DNA of 41,330 nt. Origin: a virus. A program made the position numbers and the translations under genes. Location: the IMG/VR virus record IMGVR_UViG_3300049893_002378, positions 1 through 41,330 of that record, one strand, 5' to 3'. This document shows positions 27,473 to 36,630 of this stretch, one piece after another; positions within the stretch are counted from its first letter, which is position 1; each line of letters starts with the position of its first letter. Below the pieces are notes generated by a model. The model had not been told where the DNA came from, ran no database searches, and was given only the letters and a program-made list of their open reading frames with translations.

Positions 27473-30225
27473 TAGGATATCTCGGTATCGTTGCTGCCCG
27501 AGGGCTTATTACCAGTAATAGGCTTGCCGCTCGGCTTAATAGTATCCACGTTCCTGTTCGACGTACTAGTAGACTTCCTAGTCCTACCAAAAGCTCCGCG
27601 CACCGTTTGACTCATGCGATTATAAGCTAAATGGATGCCCGCTAGTATCTCGATCCCCAAGGTCTTAAATACTACAGGTGTCGCCAAAGCCGTAGCTGCC
27701 AACGTCCTAAACAGCTCCATGCGCTTGTTAAGCGCCGCCACTAACGCGCCATCGGCAGATAACAGCCTGACCAATGATAGCCGCTTAACTAGGACGGCCA
27801 CCGCCACCATAACCGCCGCGATCACCTTGCCCACGGTCTTAGTAAAAGCGGCCACGACGGCCAATTGAGCAGACAGCCGTCTAGAGACGAGCTTGACGAT
27901 ATCGGTGGCCTCTGCAGCCGTTGAAGCCAACGCCCGCCTTAAGCTCATTAGCTTGTTTAAAACGGCAATCTCGGCAGCCGAGGCAGCCAAGGAGCGGGCA
28001 AACGTCAACCTTTGAGTCAACGCGACTACGCCCGCCGTGACGCCGTTGACCAGCTTACCAACTCGCCTATTAACAGATGCGGTCAAGGCCGTAGTAGTCG
28101 CCAACACACGAAGCAATAATTTAGTGACGGTCGCGACGGTCTCTAAGGTAGCCGCCAGGGCTTGTTGATAGGCCTGGGTAACAAACGCTGCTTTGCTGAT
28201 GGCCACTGCCAGTATAGCCGTTGCGTTGATTGACCTGAAAAAACTAGCTACCTTAACTAACGCAGGCGTCATCACGCCCCCTACAGACATAGACCGTCTC
28301 ATGCTCCTAGCGATATTGGCGGCCAGCTCAGCCGTAGCGGTTATCGTCCTTTGTACTAAGCCGCGCAGCTGAGTAACAGATGCCGTGAGTAGCGCTTCTG
28401 CTCTCAACCGCGAAGTGATCAATCTGGTAACGGACGTTAGGCCCACCACGGTAGCCGCCACGGCTTGTTGAAACGTCTGAGCTACCGAGGATGCTCGCCC
28501 TACGGCGGCGACGAATATAGCTTCTGGGTTTAAAGTACGAAACAGGCTCATCAACTTGTTGAGAGTGGGAGTCAATAGCGCCTCCGCGCTCATCACACGA
28601 CGCAGCATCTTTAGCAAACTGGCCGCACCCTCGGTAGTCGCCGTGATGGCCCTTTGAACCAGCCCCCTGGCTTGAGACAAAACGGATGTTTCTATGGCCC
28701 CTGCGGAAAGCGGCTTCGTTACCAATCGGACCAAGCTCGTGGCCCCTATCACCGCTGCCACCATTGCCTGCTGAAGGGTTTGAGCGGCGGTGCTGACTTT
28801 GGTAATAACAGCCTGCCCGATGGTCGTAGCGCCTAACGTCCTAAACAAGATCATCAGCTTGTTAAGCGCTGGGCTGGTCAACGCCTCGGCCAACAAGGCC
28901 CTGACGTAATTGACTTGAACGGTAGCGGCGACGACGAGCTGAGCTGTGCTCCGAACGGCCATCTGCACTAACCCACGAGTCATATTAAGGGCAGGCGTCA
29001 GCAGTGCCTCGCTTAAAACTCGCTTACTGATACTCTTAGCGAATTGAGCGGCTAACGACGCAGCGCCATCAATCAGCTTGCCGACCTTGTTTCTAAGCTC
29101 CGCCGTTAGCGACGACGCTACGAGCAACCTGGAGGACACACCTTTGTACACAACCGACGACAGAGCAGCCGTAGAAGCTGCCGTGTTATACAAGCCCTTG
29201 AATACCCCACCGGCCAAGGCATCTGCGCTCGTCATCAACAGAAACGACAGCTTATTCAGCCTAATAGCCGACAGCTCTGTGGCTGATAGGCTCTGAAGGT
29301 ACAGCTGTGGCCCAGGGGCCGTTTGCGGCATAGAACCAATGCGACCCCACATGAGCGGGGGCATGGCGCGAAACCCACCTAGTATAAATACCCAGGCATT
29401 TTTTAGCAGCGAAGCGGCAACCTGTAACTGGCCTGCAACGGCCTGAAGGTTGAGCTTGAACCCCGATTTGGCCACCTGCGGCGCTGCTATCGTAACCGCA
29501 TTAGATTGGCGTAACCCCATGCTTCTGTAAAACACGCCTTCGCCTACGCCTTGAGCGGCTAAAGAATTTAAATTGGTAACGTCGCGCTCGCCTACTCCTA
29601 CGGCTGAGAACGCCACGTCGTCAGCTGCCGCCGAGCAGGCCATGGTGAACGTGCCAGACGAGGCCGAGTTCTGTTGCGTGAACACGGCAGTAAAGTTACC
29701 GGCCAGCTCATTACTAGATACCTTGAAAGTATTCGTGCCCGCCAATATTGACGTGTGGGCCGTGAGACCAGAGTAGAACGCCGCAAAGGCAATGCCCGTA
29801 TTTACGCCGTAAGTTAGTCCAACGGACGGATTTTCTTGGGTACCTGATATGCTGATGCCGCTATTGGCCAACACGACGAGTGGCTTGCGACCGCTGAGAG
29901 TTACGCTCAACCCTAATATGTCATCCGTAGTAGCAGTGTTTAACGAAGCTACCACGGCCTGTGTGCCTGTGGGCAAACCGGACCCGCTGCCAGCAAACCA
30001 CCACTCACTAGCCCCTTGTTCCGTAGTGGTGTCCTCATTACGGAGTACTCTAGTCAAATTAACGGTGCCGTACTTTACAGCGGCCACGTGATCAGTGTTA
30101 GACGCGCCGTGTAAAAAGCCTACCAGTACGCCCATGGTAGAGCTGACGCCCACGGCGTGACTCCACGACATCGGATTACTGGTGTCCGTGCGAAGAAATT
30201 CTGTACGACCGTCTACCTGAGGCAT
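27472..30225 (-). CDS. Large structural protein: beta-rich head plus long alanine-rich helical repeats
   Basis: A 917-residue protein. Residues 1 to about 215 are beta-rich (domain with GVSSTMGVLVGFLHGASN and YGTVNLTRVL) as in some phage appendage or collar proteins. Residues about 310-870 are almost entirely helical, rich in Ala, Leu, Val, Thr, Ser and Arg, with almost no acidic residues. From residue 482 the sequence repeats every 101 residues (QTLQQA at 482, QTFQQA at 583, QAYQQA at 684), each built of four segments of about 25 residues. The tail is basic and Ser/Thr/Asn/Pro-rich. It may be a long rod-like structural protein or an ejected internal protein. No enzyme motif. It overlaps the connector start by 1 nt. 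Confidence 0.6.
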   Translation of the reverse strand: MPQVDGRTEFLRTDTSNPMSWSHAVGVSSTMGVLVGFLHGASNTDHVAAVKYGTVNLTRVLRNEDTTTEQGASEWWFAGSGSGLPTGTQAVVASLNTATTDDILGLSVTLSGRKPLVVLANSGISISGTQENPSVGLTYGVNTGIAFAAFYSGLTAHTSILAGTNTFKVSSNELAGNFTAVFTQQNSASSGTFTMACSAAADDVAFSAVGVGERDVTNLNSLAAQGVGEGVFYRSMGLRQSNAVTIAAPQVAKSGFKLNLQAVAGQLQVAASLLKNAWVFILGGFRAMPPLMWGRIGSMPQTAPGPQLYLQSLSATELSAIRLNKLSFLLMTSADALAGGVFKGLYNTAASTAALSSVVYKGVSSRLLVASSLTAELRNKVGKLIDGAASLAAQFAKSISKRVLSEALLTPALNMTRGLVQMAVRSTAQLVVAATVQVNYVRALLAEALTSPALNKLMILFRTLGATTIGQAVITKVSTAAQTLQQAMVAAVIGATSLVRLVTKPLSAGAIETSVLSQARGLVQRAITATTEGAASLLKMLRRVMSAEALLTPTLNKLMSLFRTLNPEAIFVAAVGRASSVAQTFQQAVAATVVGLTSVTRLITSRLRAEALLTASVTQLRGLVQRTITATAELAANIARSMRRSMSVGGVMTPALVKVASFFRSINATAILAVAISKAAFVTQAYQQALAATLETVATVTKLLLRVLATTTALTASVNRRVGKLVNGVTAGVVALTQRLTFARSLAASAAEIAVLNKLMSLRRALASTAAEATDIVKLVSRRLSAQLAVVAAFTKTVGKVIAAVMVAVAVLVKRLSLVRLLSADGALVAALNKRMELFRTLAATALATPVVFKTLGIEILAGIHLAYNRMSQTVRGAFGRTRKSTSTSNRNVDTIKPSGKPITGNKPSGSNDTEIS
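27874..28782 (-). repeat. Three 303-bp (101-residue) tandem repeats within the 917-aa gene
   Basis: Copies start at codons 482, 583 and 684. The first two keep exact spacing throughout (for example LxGLVQRxITAT at about 520 and 621); the third is more divergent. Each contains four helical segments of about 25 residues. Weaker versions continue on both sides. Confidence 0.75.
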
Positions 30226-30228
30226 AGG

Positions 30229-31098
30229 CTATTGGTTACACAATATACAGTTAGGATTTTTCGTGTTTCGGTTTATATGCCATCGGGTGTGAAGCTGGGC
30301 TAGGTATCGATCTTTGTCGTGCCTTGGCGCGGTAAACGCTTCGGCTATAGACCAGCCGTGCTCGAAAATGCGCGACCATATCGTTGACCATGGTTTACCC
30401 AATTCCCTACTCCATTGATAAAGCGTTTGAGTTTTTCCATCGTAAGTGAGCAATCGCATTTTTCTTTGCCCTAGCGGGATTAGGCGTGGCTTTAATACAT
30501 GCTCAATCGGCAAGCCTCTTTTCAGTCTACCGAGAATTGTCGTGACGGGTATATTCAATTCACGGCTCCAGTCGGACACGACTTGCGTTTTGCTATTAAA
30601 GGTCAACATTTTAGTGCTTCGCGTATTTCGAACTTGATAAAATTTGCTTGCCCATCTGCAATTTCCCGGCTCATAACCCCGATTATTATCTATGCGGTCA
30701 AGACTCATACCTTCAGGGCAAGGCCCCATCTCACGGTAAAATGCAATAAAATTATTTCTCCACTCTTCGCAAACCTTTATCCCACGACCGCCATAATCGG
30801 CGTATGCTTGATTCTTTGGATTAAAACATCGAGCTTTCGCTGCTACCCATGATCTATATTCGGGTTCTTTGTGCCGCCCGTGCTTCCAGTGAACTCTTTT
30901 TTGGATACACCCGCAACTAATAATCTTTCCACTAGTAAGATGATTAGAAGCTATGACTTTTTTCCTTCCACAATCGCATAGACAGAGCCAGCAAATGCGA
31001 TGATTCAGCTCGTTGGCAAGTTGCTCCAGTGCTTGTAATTTACCGAAGCGTTGCCCAGTTAAATCCCTGATTCCCCTTTTTTCAAACTCGTTAGGCAT
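30229..31098 (-). CDS. Free-standing HNH endonuclease
   Basis: A 289-residue protein. I place the start at 31098 because AAGGGGGTG precedes that ATG; the frame is open further up but has no ribosome site. Residues 10-70 contain the module LTGQRFGKLQAL ... WLCLCDCGRKKVIA ... CGC, a Cys-rich segment common in this HNH group. Residues 77-155 form the nuclease: YRSWVAAKARCFNP, YGGRGIKVCEEW, then SLDRIDNNRGYEPGNCRWA, which supplies the conserved H/N-type metal-binding core (D in place of the first H). The C-terminal half has two repeats ending in QxxxWSRELxxP, probably DNA-binding. It sits between two virion genes and probably acts as a homing endonuclease. Its start codon is inside a perfect 10-bp hairpin. 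Confidence 0.85.
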   Translation of the reverse strand: MPNEFEKRGIRDLTGQRFGKLQALEQLANELNHRICWLCLCDCGRKKVIASNHLTSGKIISCGCIQKRVHWKHGRHKEPEYRSWVAAKARCFNPKNQAYADYGGRGIKVCEEWRNNFIAFYREMGPCPEGMSLDRIDNNRGYEPGNCRWASKFYQVRNTRSTKMLTFNSKTQVVSDWSRELNIPVTTILGRLKRGLPIEHVLKPRLIPLGQRKMRLLTYDGKTQTLYQWSRELGKPWSTIWSRIFEHGWSIAEAFTAPRHDKDRYLAQLHTRWHINRNTKNPNCILCNQ

Positions 31099-31124
31099 AA
31101 ACACCCCCTTATATTTATGCCTAA
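31091..31124 (-). promoter_or_regulatory. Hairpin covering the HNH start codon, ribosome site in loop
   Basis: TTAGGCATAA (31091-31100) and TTATGCCTAA (31115-31124) are perfect 10-bp inverted repeats with a 14-nt loop. In the mRNA the ATG (31098-31096) lies in one arm and AAGGGGG in the loop. Such a structure could reduce translation, as known for hairpins before T4 homing endonuclease genes such as I-TevI. A second small palindrome, ATCATGGCTATGAT, lies at 31129-31142. Confidence 0.6.
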
Positions 31125-31196
31125 CAGTATCATGGCTATGATTTTTACTCAAACTCGAACGAGAGTAATCCCTACGAATCAATAACATATTGATTT

Positions 31197-31766
31197 CTAT
31201 GCAGGATCGGATTCCACAATCGGATCGGCAGAGGCATTGGTAGTAAGAGTTGCCGTCCACACCGCCGTCGAGTCATTCTCAGCGAACACTGACATGATGC
31301 CCCCCGATGTTGTAATCCTATTCCTCAGCGCCCGCCACGCGTTAATTGGTGAACGGGCGTTGACCGTAGCTGTCAACGACGACATGTCTACGGCGAACAC
31401 ATTGGCCTGCTTCATCTCCCACAGCCCGCTGCTGCCGGTAATCACATAATCGTACTCGTTGCTCGGTAATACGGTAAACTCATGCCACACAGGCAGCGCC
31501 GCAAGTGATGTCGTGGCCACCATCAACCTACCGAGGCTCCCGGTGTCCGTGTTGTCGAGCATGGCCGAGTAGTACCCGGCAACGAAGTCCGCCCTTTGTG
31601 ACGCCGTGGTGGTTTCATTCTTGGCCGCGAAGGGCGTGCCGTTTTTAGACAGCATGATGCGGCTTTGAGTTAACGTGGTGCCAAGACTCGACACAAACAC
31701 TCCGCTGGTGTCAGTGAATGGCCCAAGCATAATAGAAGCCGAAGTGGCTTGTCGTAGGTAAAACAT
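31197..31766 (-). CDS. Phage structural protein, unknown role, 189 aa
   Basis: A 189-residue beta-rich protein beginning MFYLRQATSASIMLGPFTDT, then LSKNGTPFAAKNETTT and DFVAGYYSAMLDNTDTGSLGRLMVAT. This arrangement is common in small phage proteins next to fibre or appendage genes and is probably a beta-sandwich virion protein. It is contiguous with the lectin-like gene (1 nt apart). About 98 nt between its stop and the HNH start hold the hairpins but no gene. Confidence 0.65.
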   Translation of the reverse strand: MFYLRQATSASIMLGPFTDTSGVFVSSLGTTLTQSRIMLSKNGTPFAAKNETTTASQRADFVAGYYSAMLDNTDTGSLGRLMVATTSLAALPVWHEFTVLPSNEYDYVITGSSGLWEMKQANVFAVDMSSLTATVNARSPINAWRALRNRITTSGGIMSVFAENDSTAVWTATLTTNASADPIVESDPA

Positions 31767-32924
31767 TTAGACTCTCCTTCGCCTTGCTAAAAAAACAGCA
31801 GCGCCACTTGATCCATCGATCCATTCTACGTTCGCCCACAACGCACTTACCCTACGCGGCTTGGTCGCCGTGTCCGTGATATTCTCGTAGCCGACATTGA
31901 AACTCTGGACGTTAGCCTTTGTGCGCGTGCCAAGGTTGAAAACTTGATGCTCGTTATTGGCGAGAATACGCCAACCGTTTACCGCGAAATCGACGGTCGG
32001 CCCGTTCGTCAAGATGCTGCCCTCGTCCCATATTTTAAGCCTCCCGCTCGTCGGGGCCGTTGATGCCGCCGTCCCGCCGACACGAGCATAAACGTCCATT
32101 AGCACCATGTCCGCGCCGCTATCAATTCCAGCGGGAAGCGTGGCTAGTCCAAATCGATCAATACTGTTGAGGGCGGCTGTTTCTTGGTTAAAGTCTGCGT
32201 CGTTTACAGCACCCGGAATATCGTCCACGTTGTTAAATGTACTCGCGCCCGCTGTCTCATCTTCCCAATCGTTCGTGACATTACTGCCAACAGTGACAAT
32301 ATCGATCTTGCCCGCGCCGGGTAAGCCATCTTGAAACCCGCTGGCGTCGTCAACGTTGATCGCCACGTCGTCGAAATAAATATTTACGCCACCATTGTCC
32401 CCCTCAGTCGCCAAACGAAAATCGTTAAAATTCGTGTCGAGCGTGTCGACTCCTGTCTGACCGCTGCCTACCTCCACGCCGTCGACGTAAAGATGCAGCT
32501 CGCCCGTTGAGTCATGGATTACCCACTTGATTTCGACTCGATACCAAGTGTTTGCAGTTAGCCCGCTCGTCGTCGCCAGGTCTGTACCTGTCTCACTATT
32601 ACGCAAAATTAGCTGGCCACCCGTGCTGAGTTTAAGACGCCAATTTGCGTTGTTGGTATTGTTGGTAGCTTGCATCAGACCGAATAGCTCGACGGAGGGA
32701 GAACCAGACCACCGAATATAGGCACGGAAATAGTACGTTCCCGACGTAACCGCCGATGGCAAGTTACGAACAAATCGATTTAAGTTGGCGTTATCAGGGC
32801 AAATCGCGGCGTAGGTGCCGGAGCGGACAACGGAAGTTTGAATGGCGGCGTCGCTAGTCAGGTTATGCCACATAACATCGGTGCCGGCGTTCTCTTCGAA
32901 GCCGCATGTAAAGAGTCTGCTCAC
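31767..32924 (-). CDS. Concanavalin/LamG-like virion surface protein, 385 aa
   Basis: A 385-residue protein. Residues 1 to about 205 form a jelly-roll of the concanavalin A/LamG type: MSRLFTCGFEEN at the start, TYYFRAYIRW, NTWYRVEIKWVIHD, GELHLYVDGVEVGSG and IYFDDVAIN at the end are typical strand motifs. The C-terminal half is beta-rich and ends RRRRV. Such domains bind carbohydrates and are common in phage fibres and capsid decorations. It overlaps the beta-helix gene by 4 nt. Confidence 0.75.
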   Translation of the reverse strand: MSRLFTCGFEENAGTDVMWHNLTSDAAIQTSVVRSGTYAAICPDNANLNRFVRNLPSAVTSGTYYFRAYIRWSGSPSVELFGLMQATNNTNNANWRLKLSTGGQLILRNSETGTDLATTSGLTANTWYRVEIKWVIHDSTGELHLYVDGVEVGSGQTGVDTLDTNFNDFRLATEGDNGGVNIYFDDVAINVDDASGFQDGLPGAGKIDIVTVGSNVTNDWEDETAGASTFNNVDDIPGAVNDADFNQETAALNSIDRFGLATLPAGIDSGADMVLMDVYARVGGTAASTAPTSGRLKIWDEGSILTNGPTVDFAVNGWRILANNEHQVFNLGTRTKANVQSFNVGYENITDTATKPRRVSALWANVEWIDGSSGAAVFLARRRRV

Positions 32925-34378
32925 GGCATTGCTCCGAATATCGCTTCCATTTGCTGCGTAACGCCGTTGCCACTGCCGCCGAAAATAGTGTCTGGATTTT
33001 TCCCCGCTATAGTTAGCGCAGCGCGAATCCTAGCATCCATCGGCCACGGCCACAGAGTATCGCTAGTCAACGTGCCGTCGACATAGCGAAACCAAACTCT
33101 CGCGCCATTTCCCGTATTGGTCCACAGATTAGGAGCGCTGACGATATCGGCAACATCACTATTCTCAGTTGATGTCCAACCCGAGCCGGTTATCGATGAC
33201 GTGCCTCCGATTTCAGTACAATGGTTTTTAACGCCGCCAGTAGTGTTACCAAGATCGTAGGGAACCTTGCCTGTCCATGAGGTATCCAAAAATACGCAGA
33301 CATTGCGTAGTTCGGCCCCTGATGTTACCAGATTCGACACGAAGCATACTTGTCCCGGTGTATAATCGCTGGAATTTTTAACATAAAGGATGCAACCGAG
33401 AACCTTTAACCCGGTGCCGCCCCCACCATGACCAACTTGGACTGTACCATATGCCTGTAAAGAGCTTGTTGCATCCGCCCAAGTGAACACGCAGTTTTCG
33501 ATAGTCAAACCAGAACTATTATATATCCCCTCAACGTTTCCCTCTGGACCGTTATTGACTAATTGAGTTTCCCACTGCGCCCAACATCGTCGTAACGTGA
33601 TATTATTGCCGCTGCTAGTAGCTGCAAAATTGTTTCTTCCTTCGCCAAAAACAGCAACATCCTCAAAAAGAACATTTGAACAGTTATTAGCGTTGACAGT
33701 ATGGACGTTGACCGTGCTGTCGGCATCCCAAGCGATACAACGCTTTATCTGTATGTTTGTTGATCCACCATGAACCGTGATAACTGAACCGCTCGAATTA
33801 TAGGCGTTCACGCCTTGAATCGTGATGTAATCATTGCTATTCACCACGTCGATGGGCACCCTTGCGTGCTCGCCGTTGATCGCCGCGCCACCGTCATTGA
33901 CGGCCCTGATTACGACCGGATTTCCCGATGACCCATTAACCCCGACACTTGGAACAATCATCGAATTTGCGCCGGTATAGGTGCCATCGAGCAGCCCAAG
34001 AGATACCCCAGGACCGGCTACTGCCCAAAAATCAGATATCCGAAACGGCGAACTAAAAGTTCCATTACCAGTGCCGTTTGGTGATGCGAAATAATCAAAA
34101 TTTGGAATAGCCGATACCAGAACCCTAGAAATTGCACTTTGAGTTATATTTTTAATATCCAATACGCGTTGATAAATCACGCTAGGCGCAGGCGAGGTGC
34201 TGACCTTGGATAGTGATCCTAAGCTTCGTAGGCCAGCATTTAACGCCTGTTGCCACAGATGCGGGATCTCGCCGGGCCGTGCCGACAATAAAATATGATA
34301 CAGATTAGACTGCGCCATAACTTGCGCTCTTAAGCTCTTGCGGTACAGCCGCCCTTTTCTATTTCGCCGCTTAGGCAT
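32921..34378 (-). CDS. Beta-helix protein (tailspike-like) with helical N-terminus, 485 aa
   Basis: A 485-residue protein. The first 110 residues are basic and helical (MPKRRNRKGRLYRKSLRAQV), similar in style to the alanine-rich proteins next to it. From about residue 115 a right-handed parallel beta-helix begins (FDYFASPNGTGNGTFSSPF), with repeated short strands such as YITIQGVNAYNSSGSVI, IQIKRCIAWD, VLFEDVAVFG and NITLRRCW. Such folds are typical of tailspikes that bind or cut polysaccharides. I see no certain catalytic residues. It ends 2 nt from the next gene. Confidence 0.75.
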   Translation of the reverse strand: MPKRRNRKGRLYRKSLRAQVMAQSNLYHILLSARPGEIPHLWQQALNAGLRSLGSLSKVSTSPAPSVIYQRVLDIKNITQSAISRVLVSAIPNFDYFASPNGTGNGTFSSPFRISDFWAVAGPGVSLGLLDGTYTGANSMIVPSVGVNGSSGNPVVIRAVNDGGAAINGEHARVPIDVVNSNDYITIQGVNAYNSSGSVITVHGGSTNIQIKRCIAWDADSTVNVHTVNANNCSNVLFEDVAVFGEGRNNFAATSSGNNITLRRCWAQWETQLVNNGPEGNVEGIYNSSGLTIENCVFTWADATSSLQAYGTVQVGHGGGGTGLKVLGCILYVKNSSDYTPGQVCFVSNLVTSGAELRNVCVFLDTSWTGKVPYDLGNTTGGVKNHCTEIGGTSSITGSGWTSTENSDVADIVSAPNLWTNTGNGARVWFRYVDGTLTSDTLWPWPMDARIRAALTIAGKNPDTIFGGSGNGVTQQMEAIFGAMP

Positions 34379-34379
34379 G

Positions 34380-35981
34380 TCATCTGCCGAACCGTCCCAA
34401 TATGTTCGTTAGCCATCGGAAGCCAGGGACCCTGTTGCGGTGATAAACGGTGATGCGCACAGAGTCTATTGAAAATGTAGCGAATGTAGCAGACGCTCTC
34501 CTTATAGCTACGCCAAAGTCACTACGATTTATATCAGCAGGCGTAATGGTTGTGCCCCACATCTCTGTATTACCGACACCAGCAGTGCGAAATGTCTCCG
34601 TGCCATCAAAAGCGATGATCTTATTAGTACTGCCAATGCTCCCGTATTTAACCAACCTCGATGAGATGATATAAGGCTGACTAGGATCGCCCTTCATTTC
34701 AGCTTCCAACTTTACGCCAGTGATCTCTCTCCCTGGATACACGCTAAAATTAAACCCAGTAACGACTAACCACGTGCTAGTCTCTCCGACTAGAGTAACA
34801 GTGGCATAGGAATCATCAGAGCTAGTAACATTGCCCGTGTTGACCCACGCCACATCGCCAACCGAGGAGTCATTGACCGCTACGGTGCCGTAGTTAGGCC
34901 CGTCAAAGTCTCCAACCGCCGCCGCAGGCACGCCCCTCAGGCGGCTAAATAACACCACTGGCAAGCGATAAAACCCAGCTAAGACATTTGACGCTTGGCG
35001 GTTGAGAGCTATAGCGGCTTGCGTAAAGGCCCCGTAAAAGGTCATCCAGGCCTGACGAAACAAAGAAGTCTCTGCCGTCACCTGAGCAGTTAAGGTACGC
35101 TGAAAAAAGTTAACGACCGTCGGCTCTATCACCGTGCCTAATCGCCGCCCGGCGTAAGCTAAGACGTTCAACGCTCCTTGCAAAGCGCCTCGTCTTGGCG
35201 TGTTCAGAACAGCCGTCAAGCTTGCCCAAGCACCATTGAATGTCAACCAAGCCTGTCTGACGATTGCCCCATCAAACAGAACTATGGCAGCCATGGCTTG
35301 TTGTATAAAAGCCGATGTTCTGTTAAGCGCTGTAGTCGCTATCGTAGCAGCCGCCATGCTCGTTCTGATATACCGAATTACCGCTGGCGTCTCGTAGGCT
35401 ACGGCTGTCATGACTTGAAACAACAGGTTAGAGGTCCCGCTAGTGATGATCCTAGAGGCGGTTGTAACAGCTGCGCACAAAGCCTGTAGCTTAAAACCAA
35501 CCTTTTTAGAAAAAGAAGATACGGCCCGTGTCGTTGCTCTCAAACTAACGCGTCGATTACCGCTAAACAAAACTGTTATGGCTTCGGTAACTGTTGTCAG
35601 CGTTGCCGCCAAACCCTTATTGACAGACGGAGCGGCGCGACAAGCCAGGGCAAATGTCTTGGAGAAAAACCGTAGCAGCCCGACCGCTAGGTTGAGCTGC
35701 ACGGCGAATCTATCTCTGAAGTAAAAGAAGCGCTGGAACGCAGGAGCTAAAACTACACTACCATCAAGGTGATAAGGTCGAGCGGCTGAACTAAAGACCG
35801 AATAGACAACATTACTAATCATCTCTGCGCCCAGGTATATCCTAAAAAGGTTCTCGCTCCCGATATAGCCGACCGGGCCACCAGTTACCCGTGACTGGGC
35901 GCGTTTAGCCCGGCGGGGCCCAATCAGGCTGGCCAGCCGCGACTGCCGATAACTGCCTCCCTTGGTCCGTAAAAATGCCAT
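34380..35981 (-). CDS. Helical-repeat plus jelly-roll structural protein, 533 aa
   Basis: A 533-residue protein. The N-terminus is basic (RTKGGSYRQSRLASLIGPRRAKRAQSR region). Residues about 80-360 hold Ala/Thr/Leu/Val-rich helical segments (FIQQAMAAIVLFDGA, FRQAWMTFYGAFTQAAIAL) in the style of the 917-residue protein. The C-terminal 160 residues form a beta-sandwich with YATVTLVGETSTWLVVTGF, PGREITGVKLEAEMKG and DFGVAIRRASATFATFSIDSVRITVYH, a domain widespread in minor virion proteins. Probably an appendage or neck fibre. No enzymatic motif. Confidence 0.65.
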   Translation of the reverse strand: MAFLRTKGGSYRQSRLASLIGPRRAKRAQSRVTGGPVGYIGSENLFRIYLGAEMISNVVYSVFSSAARPYHLDGSVVLAPAFQRFFYFRDRFAVQLNLAVGLLRFFSKTFALACRAAPSVNKGLAATLTTVTEAITVLFSGNRRVSLRATTRAVSSFSKKVGFKLQALCAAVTTASRIITSGTSNLLFQVMTAVAYETPAVIRYIRTSMAAATIATTALNRTSAFIQQAMAAIVLFDGAIVRQAWLTFNGAWASLTAVLNTPRRGALQGALNVLAYAGRRLGTVIEPTVVNFFQRTLTAQVTAETSLFRQAWMTFYGAFTQAAIALNRQASNVLAGFYRLPVVLFSRLRGVPAAAVGDFDGPNYGTVAVNDSSVGDVAWVNTGNVTSSDDSYATVTLVGETSTWLVVTGFNFSVYPGREITGVKLEAEMKGDPSQPYIISSRLVKYGSIGSTNKIIAFDGTETFRTAGVGNTEMWGTTITPADINRSDFGVAIRRASATFATFSIDSVRITVYHRNRVPGFRWLTNILGRFGR

Positions 35982-36000
35982 TCATGCGATCTTGCGCAAT

Positions 36001-36630
36001 CTACATCAAACACTCTAACAACTGCCTACCGATAAATTCGGTGTAGGCAGGCGGAATAGCTTCTTTAACTTCACCCCAAGTCTGCATCCACCCAGTATTC
36101 ATGGCTTCATTTGCATCTTCGACGTTGCCGGCCCTCATGGCAGTGAATTTCCTACTAACTAATGTTTTCTGTGGATGATCACCATAGACCCCAACTACAG
36201 TTGATTGCAGATGATGCGCACAACGACGACCCCACAGAGGAAGATTTGATTCAAAGAGACGATGACGCCTAACCTGCAAGTTGAACGACGATCCGCATAA
36301 AGTTACCGGCTCAATCAGCGGAGCACCTGGTACATTCTCGATAACATAGGGCCTTTTTTTAAGTTTCTCTCGTACCGCCTCAATTAGTCGAGGACGACAA
36401 CTAGTCCCGTTTCGCAGTCGCGCTGCCGAGCTATACGCTTGGCAAGGTGGACTCGCATGGACAACATCGAATCCACGCATGGGATATGTAAACGCATCGG
36501 CCTTGTGAAACTCAAATGGATAATTAGGTTGTGGTCTAAAATCCACACCCACCACATCAAAACCTGCGCGAGCATAACCCACGGCAGCACCACCGGCTCC
36601 ACAAAATAAATCAAGCAATCTAGGCTTCAT
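36001..36630 (-). CDS. Small C5-cytosine DNA methyltransferase, 209 aa
   Basis: All core motifs of a 5-methylcytosine methyltransferase are present in only 209 residues: motif I LLDLFCGAGGAAVGYARAGF, motif IV ASPPCQAYS with the catalytic Cys, motif VI YVIENVPGAPL, motif VIII QVRRHRLFES and motif X-like IPPAYTEFIGRQLLE. The target-recognition region between motifs VIII and X is very short (about 60 residues), against several hundred residues in typical bacterial enzymes. It may protect phage DNA from host restriction. It overlaps the upstream LAGLIDADG gene by 4 nt. Confidence 0.92.
   Translation of the reverse strand: MKPRLLDLFCGAGGAAVGYARAGFDVVGVDFRPQPNYPFEFHKADAFTYPMRGFDVVHASPPCQAYSSAARLRNGTSCRPRLIEAVREKLKKRPYVIENVPGAPLIEPVTLCGSSFNLQVRRHRLFESNLPLWGRRCAHHLQSTVVGVYGDHPQKTLVSRKFTAMRAGNVEDANEAMNTGWMQTWGEVKEAIPPAYTEFIGRQLLECLM

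Noticed and set aside
31099-31260. N-terminal extension of the HNH protein up to 31260
   Set aside because: No ribosome site, overlap with the previous gene, and the Cys-rich module begins only after the Met at 31098.
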